Virus record (IMG/VR): IMGVR_UViG_3300023174_000047
Location: 124,001 to 188,000 of that record
DNA: 64,000 nucleotides
Direction: 5' to 3' (one strand)
DNA from: a virus
Shown here piece by piece: positions 8,697-16,776 of the stretch. Position numbers and translations under genes: made by a program. The notes below the pieces were generated by a model that did no database searches, had not been told where the DNA came from, and was given only the letters and a program-made list of their open reading frames with translations. Each line of letters opens with the position of its first letter. Position 1 is the first letter of the stretch.

Positions 8697-10199
8697 ATGG
8701 CAAACAAAAAAGGCGATTATTATCTCAACAATCCTGCTCTACCCACAAGTAAAGCAGAGTTTGAGTATACATCTGAGATGATTAAAAATATTAAGAAATG
8801 TGAACAAAATTTGCTTTTCTTTGCAGAGAATTATTTTTACATCATAGATCCAGATGAAGGTAGAACCGTAATTAAACTATACAAGTATCAAAAAGATGCA
8901 CTGAGAATGTTGCGAGACAATAGATACAATTTGCTACTTGCAAGTCGTCAAATTGGCAAAGCTCTTGATGTAAATACACCCATCCCCTCACCAGATGGAT
9001 GGAAGACCATGGGCGAACTCAAAGATGGTGATCAAATATATGCAGCAGATGGTAGCATTTGCAATGTAGTAAAAGCACATGATGTGATGCATGATCGCAA
9101 ATGTTACAAAGTTGTTTTTAATAATGGTGAGGAGATTATTGCTGATGCGGATCATTTGTGGTTTACGCAGAGTCGATTGGAGCGACGCGCAAAGCAACAA
9201 GGTACTACAAAAACAACACAACAGTTGTTGAATACTCTTAAGACACATGGTGATGAGCCGAATCATAGAATTCCAGCATGCATTGCTGGTGTTGTAGGCA
9301 AGCACCAGCAATTACCTATGGATCCATATGTATTGGGACTATGGCTTGGAGATGGATGCAGTGATAGCAGATGCATTACAGCTAACAACCTTACAAACAA
9401 TAAACATATTCCTGATGTTTATCTCATGGCTTCAAGAGAGCAAAGATTAGAGCTGCTTAGGGGTCTGATTGATAGTGTTGGATACATGACGAAGTCAGGT
9501 GTTTGTCAGTTTTATAATACAAATCATACACTTGTTGAGCAGACCAAACAACTTGTAGAAAGTTTAGGATATAAAGTAACATCCAAGACCCATGTACCAA
9601 CCTTAAATGGTGTTGAATGCGCTGTTTGTAGCAGCATTACTTTCACTCCCATTGAGCCTCATATAAACAGCTCAAAACATAGAGCACAATGGCACTACAT
9701 CAAAGATATTCAGGAAGTTGAATCAGTTGCTGTTCGATGCATTACTGTTGATAGCAAGGACAATCTCTATTTGTGTGGAAAGCAATACATACCTACACAC
9801 AACACCACCCTGCTAACCATCTATGCATTGTGGATTGCATGTTTCAATCAAGATCAAAACATTATGATTGTTGCTAACAAAGAGAGCACAGCCATTGAAA
9901 TCTTCCGAAGAGTGCGTCTTGCTTATGAACAAATGCCAAACTGGCTCAAGCCTGGTGTTGACGAATATGGCAAGACGAGCATGATGCTCAACAATGGATC
10001 AAGAATTGGTATCAGTACCACAACTGGTTCTGCTGCTCGTGGTACATCTCTAAACTGTGTTAATGGTAATAGCATTATTACGGTTAGAAATAAAACCACG
10101 CAAGAGGTTGAAAATATAACAATTGCTGAGTTGCATCAAAGATTAGAAAAAAATACCTGGAAAACTAATTTAGTGGAAGATTCACCCAGTTTGATATAA
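8697..10199 (+). CDS. terL: Large terminase (gp17-like), N-terminal half with complete intein and split-intein N fragment
   Basis: This 500-aa ORF encodes, in order: extein 1 (residues 1-88, ending in the Walker A start LLLASRQIGK), a complete intein (89-369), extein 2 (370-453, TTLLTIYALW…GSAARGTSLN) and the N-terminal fragment of a second intein (454-500). Joined, the exteins read SRQIGK-TT, matching the T4 gp17 Walker A loop. The ORF stops inside intein 2, and the remainder resumes at 11860. TerL is the ATP-driven DNA-packaging motor and headful nuclease. Active protein needs one cis- and one trans-splicing event. The start at 8697 is preceded by TATAAATA. Confidence 0.92.
   Translation: MANKKGDYYLNNPALPTSKAEFEYTSEMIKNIKKCEQNLLFFAENYFYIIDPDEGRTVIKLYKYQKDALRMLRDNRYNLLLASRQIGKALDVNTPIPSPDGWKTMGELKDGDQIYAADGSICNVVKAHDVMHDRKCYKVVFNNGEEIIADADHLWFTQSRLERRAKQQGTTKTTQQLLNTLKTHGDEPNHRIPACIAGVVGKHQQLPMDPYVLGLWLGDGCSDSRCITANNLTNNKHIPDVYLMASREQRLELLRGLIDSVGYMTKSGVCQFYNTNHTLVEQTKQLVESLGYKVTSKTHVPTLNGVECAVCSSITFTPIEPHINSSKHRAQWHYIKDIQEVESVAVRCITVDSKDNLYLCGKQYIPTHNTTLLTIYALWIACFNQDQNIMIVANKESTAIEIFRRVRLAYEQMPNWLKPGVDEYGKTSMMLNNGSRIGISTTTGSAARGTSLNCVNGNSIITVRNKTTQEVENITIAELHQRLEKNTWKTNLVEDSPSLI
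8961..9803 (+). other. Intein 1: class-3-like intein with degenerate LAGLIDADG endonuclease, inserted in Walker A
   Basis: Residues 89-369 (281 aa) of the terminase N half. The intein starts with Ala, not Cys/Ser. It has block A (LDVNTPIPSPDGW), block B with ADADHLWF (H153, W155), and the C-terminal blocks VRCITVDS (C348) and YIPTHN followed by Thr. Trp in block B, Cys in block F and Thr at +1 form the WCT set of class 3 inteins. Two dodecapeptide motifs are present: VLGLWLGDG (212-220) and RGLIDSVG (255-262). They are only ~34 residues apart, and the second has Val in place of the usual catalytic acid, so the endonuclease looks truncated and dead. Confidence 0.88.
10056..10196 (+). other. 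Split intein N-fragment (IntN), 47 aa
   Basis: Begins at Cys454 of the terminase N half, with the block A pattern CVNGNSIITVRNK, and ends at the ORF stop. It is much shorter than classical split-intein N fragments (~100 aa) and lacks block B, which is instead on the partner ORF at 11860. Short IntN with block B on IntC is the arrangement known from the atypically split AceL-TerL intein, also in a terminase. Confidence 0.85.
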
Positions 10200-10208
10200 A
10201 TAAACTGG
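10186..10208 (+). promoter_or_regulatory. Hairpin with late promoter in its loop, at the endonuclease start
   Basis: CCAGTTT (10186-10192) pairs with AAACTGG (10202-10208). The loop carries TATAAATA (10195-10202), and the GTG start codon begins on the last stem base (10208), 5 nt after the box. Transcripts read through from terminase would carry the hairpin; transcripts from the late promoter would start at the GTG and lack the 5' arm. Confidence 0.5.
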
Positions 10209-11872
10209 TGGTTATAGAAATAAAACAAACTGCAGATGCAGCTGCAAAATTAAGCAAAAAGAGTTTCGATGACCACCAGCTTAGTTTTATAGTAAAACAT
10301 ACACTATACAGTGATGACATAACTTTTGCACAAAATGTTTTTAATATCATCAACGGCAATGTTGTTTGGCTCTGCAAGAATTGCAGCAATGCATTAAAAT
10401 TTAGAGGATACAAAGATGGATATGGGTTGTTTTGTTCAACGAAGTGTGCAAATACAAGCAATGTTGATAAGATTAAACAGACACACATCAACAAATATGG
10501 CAAACCGTGGATAGGTTCAAAAATTTGCAGAGAGTATCAAGCTAAGTTAAACTTGCAGAAGTATGGTACGGAGATTTACCAACAAACTAATGAGTTTAAA
10601 CAAAAATTGCAAGACACATGGATCAACAAAGATAAAGAAGCATTGATGGCAAAGATGGTGCAAAAAAATTTAGAAAAGTATGGGACTGATCACTATTTTG
10701 AAACCGATGAATTCAAAAACAAATCACAACTCACATGTCTTAAAAAATATGGTGTCAGTAATGCAATGCAAAGTGCTGAAATTCAGAACAAAGCAAAAGC
10801 CAACAGTGCACTCAAATATATTGATGATATTCAAGAGCAGTGCAATGTAAAGTTGATTGATGAATATAATGGTTGTGCAAAGTATACAAAATATCAGTGG
10901 CAATGTTTAGTATGCAACAACAGCTTTTATGCAGATATATCCATCGGTCACCGCCCCCGGTGTTTCAATTGCAATCCCAGACAAGGAACAAACATTGAAG
11001 AGCGGTTGTTTGAATTTTTAAATGAATGTGGTATTTCATATATTATTCGCAGCAGACAGGTGATATCGCCCTATGAGGTGGATATTTTTATTCCACAAAG
11101 CAATGTTGCCATTGAAGTCAATGGATTAATTTGGCATAGTCTTAGATCTGGTGGCAAAGATAAATTGTATCATGTTAATAAATTTCAAATGTGTCTAGAC
11201 AAGGGCATAAAACTCATACAGCTATATGAGGATGATATACTTGATGAGGATAAATTTAACATCATCAAAAGTAGATTGTCTGTTGTTCTTAATATGCAAG
11301 GCATGCAGCGAATTTATGCTCGTAAATGTGAATTTAAAAAAATCAATGCAACAGATGCAAAAACATTTTGTAATGAAAACCATCTTGATGCTTACTGCAA
11401 TGCCCAATTTAATTATGGGTTATTCCACAACAATAAACTTGTTTCCGTTGCTTGCTTCTCAACAGTTAAATCGAGAATCATATTTCGCCAAAGCAATCAG
11501 CCTGCTGCACATGAATTAATTAGATTCTGCTGCATAAAAAATACTCAGGTCATAGGTGCATTGAGTAAATTTGTTAAAAATCATGCAAACCTACACCAAA
11601 CCAACATTATTTCATATTGCGATTTGAATTGGGGTAGAAGTACATCTTATATTCATGCAGGATTTGAATATATAAAGCAAACTAGCCCCGGCTTCTACTA
11701 CATTAAAAACAACAAAAGACATCATAGATTTACTTTTGCTAAGCACAAGCAAAAGCAATTATTTGAAAACTTTGACCACAATTTGACAGAATTTCAAAAC
11801 TGTTTTAACAATAATATTGATGTATTGTTTAATGTGGGTTGCGATAAATATATGTATAAATGGCTGACCTAA
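10208..11872 (+). CDS. EDxHD (Vsr-like) homing endonuclease inside the split terminase, 554 aa
   Basis: It starts at a GTG (no ATG fits) 5 nt after TATAAATA. Two cysteine pairs form zinc-finger-like units (C56/C59 with C76/C80, and C233/C236 with C252/C255). Between them lie repeats of the type KYGTDHYFETDEFKNKS, resembling nuclease-associated DNA-binding modules. The catalytic core (residues ~262-350) has IEERLFEF, EVDIFIP (D292), AIEVNGLIWHS (E303, H310) and LIQLYEDD, matching the EDxHD/Vsr-like homing endonucleases found between halves of fractured genes. A C-terminal domain (~365-520) is shared with the endonuclease at 16777. It would cut intein-less terminase alleles to spread the element. 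Confidence 0.85.
   Translation: MVIEIKQTADAAAKLSKKSFDDHQLSFIVKHTLYSDDITFAQNVFNIINGNVVWLCKNCSNALKFRGYKDGYGLFCSTKCANTSNVDKIKQTHINKYGKPWIGSKICREYQAKLNLQKYGTEIYQQTNEFKQKLQDTWINKDKEALMAKMVQKNLEKYGTDHYFETDEFKNKSQLTCLKKYGVSNAMQSAEIQNKAKANSALKYIDDIQEQCNVKLIDEYNGCAKYTKYQWQCLVCNNSFYADISIGHRPRCFNCNPRQGTNIEERLFEFLNECGISYIIRSRQVISPYEVDIFIPQSNVAIEVNGLIWHSLRSGGKDKLYHVNKFQMCLDKGIKLIQLYEDDILDEDKFNIIKSRLSVVLNMQGMQRIYARKCEFKKINATDAKTFCNENHLDAYCNAQFNYGLFHNNKLVSVACFSTVKSRIIFRQSNQPAAHELIRFCCIKNTQVIGALSKFVKNHANLHQTNIISYCDLNWGRSTSYIHAGFEYIKQTSPGFYYIKNNKRHHRFTFAKHKQKQLFENFDHNLTEFQNCFNNNIDVLFNVGCDKYMYKWLT
11844..11850 (+). promoter_or_regulatory. Late promoter box (ATAAATA) for the terminase C half
   Basis: ATAAATA, 9 nt before the ATG at 11860, within the 3' end of the endonuclease gene. 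It would allow independent late expression of the C-terminal half. Confidence 0.5.
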
Positions 11873-12201
11873 ACAATCATATTTCTGTTTTTAATTCTGA
11901 GTATGAAATTTTAACACATGAAGGTTTTAAGGATTTCAAAGGCGTAATTAGGGGCGATAATCACAACAAAATTGAGTTGGAATTGTCAAATGGACGCAAT
12001 TTGATATGCACACCCAAACATAAAATATATAAGCACGATATGCAAATTGCATTTGCAGAAGATTTGCATGCAGGTGATGAATTGTATAATGGCATTGAAA
12101 TTAAGAAGAAAACCCAATTTACAGACAGCAACAGTGTGTATGAAATAATACACATACAAGATAATCATTCATATTTGGTAAATGATGTTTTGTGTCATCA
12201 A
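11860..12201 (+). other. Split intein C-fragment (IntC), 114 aa, ending in His-Gln
   Basis: Residues 1-114 of the terminase C half. Block B (LICTPKHKIY, residues 48-57) and the C-terminal blocks (SVYEIIHIQDNHSYLVN, then DVLCHQ) are followed by Cys as +1 residue. The last intein residue is Gln114 where most inteins have Asn; Gln is a known but uncommon substitute that can still cyclise. Confidence 0.85.
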
Positions 12202-13404
12202 TGTCTCATTCTAGATGAGCTTGCATTCATTGATCCACCTTCCATCATGGATGATTTTTGGCGATCAGTGTGGCCAACCATTTCTCGATCCAAACACTCC
12301 AAAGTCCTCATTGCCTCTACACCCAAAGGCACAGATAACCTGTTTTATCAGCTGTATGACGGGGCCATCAAAGGTGAGAATGGCTTTGCAAGCATGACCA
12401 TCAAATGGGATGCAGTTCCTGGTCATGATGAAAAGTGGAAACGTGAACAAATCAAACAAATCGGTAGCGTGGAATCATTTATGCAAGAATATGATTGCCA
12501 GTTTCTTCAAAGTGGTGAATCGTCCATTGACTTGAGCACATTTGATAAACTCAGGCAATATTGTACAACACCTCAGTTTTTTCTTGAAAGCGACAAATAT
12601 ATGATATGGAAATCACCACTACCAGATCGTCTGTATGCAGTTGGTGTTGATGTTGCTGAAGGAGTAGGTCAGAATTATTCTGTTATTCAAATTCTTGATA
12701 TCACCGATTTGACCAGCATTGAGCAAGTTGCTGTTTACAGAGATAATACCATTGCACCAGCACAATTTACAACAAAATTGCATGAAATAATGCAGCAATG
12801 GGGAAACCCCTTGGTTCTCATTGAAAGAAACAACTGCGGTGCTCAGGTTGTTGATAATCTGCGGAATATACATCAGTATGAAAATATTGTAAGCTATGGG
12901 GCTGAACTAGCTGGCCGCAAAAAAGATTTTTTAGGTGTTGTTGCTCACACCAACACCAAACAGCGCGGTGTTCGCAACATGAGATACTGGGTCAATACAC
13001 TCAACTGTGTGCGTTTCAATCATTTACAGACTATTCTTGAGCTCAAAGACTTTGTATGCAAGCCCAACGGAACATGGAGTGCGCGTGGCAGTGGAGTGGA
13101 CGATTGTGTCATGAGCCTCATTTGGGCACTGGTGTTGCTTGATAATGACCCACAGTATGGCATATGCGGCAATTATTTTGAAGTTGTTGATTTGGATGAA
13201 AATGGCAAACCTAGATCCATCAAGCCTTTGGATTACGGCTTAAAGTACTTCACATCAAACAATAAAAAATATGATTTGTTTGGCAATGCATTGGAAGCCA
13301 CTAAATACTCAGATGCAGCAAGCTTGCCCATTGTGTTTGGCAGTTCTACCAATCAAAGCAGCGAAGTAAGTGACCTTGAATTAGAGGGCTGGACAATATT
13401 ATGA
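11860..13404 (+). CDS. terL: Large terminase (gp17-like), C-terminal half with split-intein C fragment
   Basis: A 514-aa ORF: IntC (1-114), then the extein from Cys115. The extein starts directly at the Walker B strand (CLILDELAFI, D119/E120), continues with the coupling motif region (ASTPKGTDN, ~152-160) and carries the RNase H-fold nuclease (AVGVDVAEGVGQ, D264), an IERN segment and a late DDCVMS motif. The three extein pieces sum to about 572 aa, close to T4 gp17 (610 aa). The start overlaps the endonuclease stop by 13 bases. The protein must trans-splice to the 8697 product to join Walker A and Walker B. Confidence 0.92.
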   Translation: MADLNNHISVFNSEYEILTHEGFKDFKGVIRGDNHNKIELELSNGRNLICTPKHKIYKHDMQIAFAEDLHAGDELYNGIEIKKKTQFTDSNSVYEIIHIQDNHSYLVNDVLCHQCLILDELAFIDPPSIMDDFWRSVWPTISRSKHSKVLIASTPKGTDNLFYQLYDGAIKGENGFASMTIKWDAVPGHDEKWKREQIKQIGSVESFMQEYDCQFLQSGESSIDLSTFDKLRQYCTTPQFFLESDKYMIWKSPLPDRLYAVGVDVAEGVGQNYSVIQILDITDLTSIEQVAVYRDNTIAPAQFTTKLHEIMQQWGNPLVLIERNNCGAQVVDNLRNIHQYENIVSYGAELAGRKKDFLGVVAHTNTKQRGVRNMRYWVNTLNCVRFNHLQTILELKDFVCKPNGTWSARGSGVDDCVMSLIWALVLLDNDPQYGICGNYFEVVDLDENGKPRSIKPLDYGLKYFTSNNKKYDLFGNALEATKYSDAASLPIVFGSSTNQSSEVSDLELEGWTIL

Positions 13405-13979
13405 CTGACATCGTACAATCACCATTTAATAAAGCACGTGTTGATAAGTTTACTATGGTAATAAACTTACCACCTGCATTAAAAAGCATCAACAGCAAAT
13501 TCACACGCAGCAATAAAAATGTAAACATTGATGCTCTGCAATTTTCTGTGTTTGGCACAGTAATTCCTGACATTGTTGTGCCTGCAGTTGAGACAAGATT
13601 TGGAGGCAGCACTATTTATGTATCATCTCACAGCAGACCATCATTCCCGCCTGTAACCATCAACTTCACCATTGATAATGAATTTAATAATTATTGGTGC
13701 ATATATCAGTGGCTTAATTTAATGCGAGATGAGAGAGAAGGTGTATTTGGAGTTGTGAATAGCAGAGGACTTGCAGGTGCAGAAGCCGTTTTAGATGAGT
13801 ACACCACAACTTTTACGTTGTATGCTAAAAATGAATTCAACAACAACATCATTAAATTTGAATTTCTCAAAGCTTTTCCTACAAAATTGGGCAGCATTTC
13901 TTTAAACTATCAAGATAGCAAAGAAATCCCTTGCTCATTCGATTTTGTATTTTCCAACATTACTTCTACTCTGCTTTAA
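13401..13979 (+). CDS. Tail-tube-like (gp19 family) protein, 192 aa
   Basis: The protein has the T4 gp19-like layout: an N-terminal segment with a strand-rich barrel (FSVFGTVIPDIVVPAVE), a central 'SRPSFPPVTINFTIDNEFNNYW…WLNLMRD' segment typical of tube proteins, and a C-terminal EFLKAFPTKLG…ISLNYQD…F motif. It overlaps the terminase stop (ATGA) and precedes the sheath gene. A second, better tube candidate lies at 19910, so this copy may be a tail terminator or an additional tube-type ring. Confidence 0.55.
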   Translation: MTDIVQSPFNKARVDKFTMVINLPPALKSINSKFTRSNKNVNIDALQFSVFGTVIPDIVVPAVETRFGGSTIYVSSHSRPSFPPVTINFTIDNEFNNYWCIYQWLNLMRDEREGVFGVVNSRGLAGAEAVLDEYTTTFTLYAKNEFNNNIIKFEFLKAFPTKLGSISLNYQDSKEIPCSFDFVFSNITSTLL

Positions 13980-13997
13980 ATTTATGCTTGATTTTTC

Positions 13998-14004
13998 ATA
14001 AATA
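13998..14004 (+). promoter_or_regulatory. Late promoter box (CATAAATA) for sheath
   Basis: ATAAATA exactly 5 nt before the sheath ATG at 14010. A weaker 6-bp inverted repeat (CTTGAT/ATCAAG) brackets the box and start codon. Confidence 0.6.
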
Positions 14005-14009
14005 TCTAC

Positions 14010-16682
14010 ATGGCATCAAGAATTATCAATTCCCCCGGGGTACAAATTAATGAAATCGATGAAACAGCTATCCAAGCCAATATTACTGGCACAGATATTC
14101 TGATTACTGGTTTTGCAAGCAAAGGTCCGACAGATGAAATTATCAGCGTCTCTTCTATTACAGAATTTGAGCTAATTTTCGGTGCACCAACTAATGCTGC
14201 AGAGCGTTATTTTTACTATTCTGTAAAGCCCTTGTTTGGTACTGGAGCTAATTTGCTACTCAGCCGTCTTCCTTATGGTGGAGGCAATGGTGATGGTTTT
14301 GGCTCTCAATACAGCGCAATTGTTTATCCAGTTGTTGCAGTATCTGGTAATCCTGTCAACATTAATCTTGCTGATATTACAGCAACAGCTACAGCAGGTA
14401 CTCCACTCACTGTTGCTGGTGGCGTGTCAGCTGTATCAGTGGTATCATCAGGTCGATATTATGCAACTGCACCTGCGGTTACAGTATCAGCACCACAGAC
14501 ACCTGGTACAACAGCAGCATTTACAGCAAATATAACAACTGTTGGTACAGTATCATCACTTTCTATTACACAAGCTGGATCTGGATATACAGCTGCACCA
14601 ACAATAACAATTGCTGCACCAAGCTACAGCAACATCGGTGGTATTGTGTCTACACTTAATTCAACAAGTGTTGATTCATATGTTCTCGGCAAGCCAATTC
14701 ACTTTACGCTAACTAAATCACAATACTTGTCATGCATCAATGGTGAAGCATTCACATGGCAGTCTAATTCACTTGCATCTTCTTCTTTTGGTAGAACAGC
14801 GACTGGTTCAACATCTGGTACAGCAGCTAACATCAGCACATTTGCTGACTTTGGCAAGGCAGGCTTGATCATCTTCAACAAAGCACAAACAACCATCAAT
14901 GACAAGTATGAAGGTTATTACATTGGCGTAATTGACAATTCCAATGCAAATCCTGCAACTCAGTTTGATGGCATTGTAACAGCAACTACTTTTAATACTA
15001 CTGTTACAAATACAGGTAGTGCAGATATAGGCACACCAATTCCTGATGCTCGTCTCAACTTTACACTATCAGGCAGCAATTTAACAAATGGATCACTTTC
15101 TCAGATTATTGAGAATGCTGCATCATTCAACATTGGTACAAAACAATACAACGACTACCTCACAATAGGTGTATTCAAGCTTCGTCAGAGCATCTTCTCA
15201 ACTAATACAGTCAAGCTCGATTACTTGCTTGAAGAGAGGTTTGTTGCAAGCATGGATTATTACCGTCAGCGCACACCAGAGAACGGAGGACCAATTGCAT
15301 CAGCTTACATCGGCAATGAAGTGGAAGATGCATCCCGCAACATTACGGTTATGGTTAATGATAACATATCAAATCGCACTTCATCCACATGGCTTGATGC
15401 AAATGGTATACCAACCAAGAGTGTGAGAATGTTATCACATGAACTTGAAACACAAGTCACAGACAGCACTGTTTTTAATCAAGTATCAGGTACAGTTGGA
15501 ATCACTGCTGCTGCATTCAATGCTGCAAAAACAGCACTTTCAGGCAAGTATGCTGATGATTTAATTGGTCTTGGTGCATATGTAGATCCAACACCAACAA
15601 CCAAGACAATTGGCAGCTTGCCTGGTAAGCTTGATCGTATTTTTCAATTGCTTGAAAATGATGAACTGTATGACATTGATATTTCCATTGAGGCAGGTCT
15701 TGGCACAATTTATGCAACAACATGCGCAGCTCGTACGCCATATTATGATGATACATTGATGAATCCTACGCTGCAGCAAGCAATTGGCTACTTACAGACA
15801 ACCTTCAACTACTCAGCACCAGCAGATGATACTTTGGATTTGAGAGGCAACTACAATACTATATTTGCTAGATTTGCTGACTTTGCACGTGATAGAATGG
15901 ATCACATTTTCATTGCTGACCCAATTCGCCACATTCTTGTAACAGGCATCAACTCAAAGACATTGTATGATTCAAACAAGAGCTGGTCTCAGTATGTGTT
16001 TTCACCGCTGCGTCATCAGTTTGAGCTTGCAAACACAAGCTATGCAGCAGCATATGCTAACTGGGCACGTGTCCAAGATACGTTTGCACAAATAAATGTG
16101 TGGGTGCCATTTTCGGGATATGTTGCAGCAGATTATGCACGCTCGGATAGAGATTTTGCGTATTGGTCTGCACCAGCAGGATTCCGCCGCGGATTAGTAA
16201 GTGAAGTTGATGACATTGCAATCACACCTAATCAGAAACAGCGCGATGATTTGTACAAGTTCAATCTCAATCCAATTACACAGTTTGTGAGAGAAGGCAT
16301 TGTGATATACGGTCAAAAAACTATGCTCCGCACACCAAGTGCATTTGATCGAGTTAATGTGCGCCGCTTGTTTATTATACTTGAGAAGCAAACAAAAGCA
16401 ATTGCACGTTTTTATGTATTTGAACCAAATTCATTATACACACGCACTCGCTTGGTAGATGACTTGACGCCAAACTTTGAAGCTGCCAAGACTGCAACAA
16501 TCAATCAAGGTATTTATGATTACATAATTGTATGCGACGATAGGAATAATACACCTGCAGTCATTGATGCAAATGAATTGGTTGTCGACATTTACATCAA
16601 GCCAGTTCGTACCGCAGAGTTTATCTTGGTAAACTTCCATGCATCAAGAACTGGAGCAAACTTCCAGGAAATCTTACGATAA
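14010..16682 (+). CDS. gp18: Contractile tail sheath protein, gp18-like, 890 aa
   Basis: The N-terminus (SPGVQINEIDET) and the GFASKGPTDE strand are typical of phage tail sheaths, and the C-terminal domain (~700-890) shows the conserved sheath organisation (NPITQFVREGIVIYGQKTM, RVNVRRLFIILEK). At 890 aa it is larger than T4 gp18 (659 aa). Residues ~138-205 hold two similar insertions (…SGRYYATAPAVTV…, …GSGYTAAPTITI…), likely a surface-exposed decoration domain. The sheath polymerises around the tube and contracts on infection. It starts 5 nt after ATAAATA and is followed by a terminator. Confidence 0.93.
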   Translation: MASRIINSPGVQINEIDETAIQANITGTDILITGFASKGPTDEIISVSSITEFELIFGAPTNAAERYFYYSVKPLFGTGANLLLSRLPYGGGNGDGFGSQYSAIVYPVVAVSGNPVNINLADITATATAGTPLTVAGGVSAVSVVSSGRYYATAPAVTVSAPQTPGTTAAFTANITTVGTVSSLSITQAGSGYTAAPTITIAAPSYSNIGGIVSTLNSTSVDSYVLGKPIHFTLTKSQYLSCINGEAFTWQSNSLASSSFGRTATGSTSGTAANISTFADFGKAGLIIFNKAQTTINDKYEGYYIGVIDNSNANPATQFDGIVTATTFNTTVTNTGSADIGTPIPDARLNFTLSGSNLTNGSLSQIIENAASFNIGTKQYNDYLTIGVFKLRQSIFSTNTVKLDYLLEERFVASMDYYRQRTPENGGPIASAYIGNEVEDASRNITVMVNDNISNRTSSTWLDANGIPTKSVRMLSHELETQVTDSTVFNQVSGTVGITAAAFNAAKTALSGKYADDLIGLGAYVDPTPTTKTIGSLPGKLDRIFQLLENDELYDIDISIEAGLGTIYATTCAARTPYYDDTLMNPTLQQAIGYLQTTFNYSAPADDTLDLRGNYNTIFARFADFARDRMDHIFIADPIRHILVTGINSKTLYDSNKSWSQYVFSPLRHQFELANTSYAAAYANWARVQDTFAQINVWVPFSGYVAADYARSDRDFAYWSAPAGFRRGLVSEVDDIAITPNQKQRDDLYKFNLNPITQFVREGIVIYGQKTMLRTPSAFDRVNVRRLFIILEKQTKAIARFYVFEPNSLYTRTRLVDDLTPNFEAAKTATINQGIYDYIIVCDDRNNTPAVIDANELVVDIYIKPVRTAEFILVNFHASRTGANFQEILR

Positions 16683-16696
16683 CAAGCAAATTGAAG

Positions 16697-16732
16697 GGAG
16701 CGGAGCTAACAAAGCTTCGCTCCTTTTTTTTT
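16697..16732 (+). terminator. Intrinsic terminator after sheath
   Basis: An 11-bp stem (16697-16707 with 16713-16723, one G-T pair, 5-nt loop) followed by a run of T residues. It separates the sheath gene from the inserted endonuclease gene. Confidence 0.85.
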
Positions 16733-16764
16733 GTTAAATCTTTATGTTTATATAGTATTATGCA

Positions 16765-16771
16765 ATAAATA
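16765..16771 (+). promoter_or_regulatory. Late promoter box (ATAAATA)
   Basis: ATAAATA exactly 5 nt before the ATG of the endonuclease gene at 16777. Confidence 0.6.
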
Positions 16772-16776
16772 GCAAT

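Noticed and set aside
8961-12201. Interruption of terminase by group I introns or frameshifts
   Set aside because: The inserts are in frame at the protein level and have intein blocks A, B, F and G with proper +1 residues. Intein 1 needs no frame change, and the stop in the second one coincides with a split intein.
14005-14030. Start-codon hairpin at the sheath gene
   Set aside because: The 6-bp CTTGAT/ATCAAG stem has a 22-nt loop and leaves the ATG unpaired, so I do not count it with the five strong cases.
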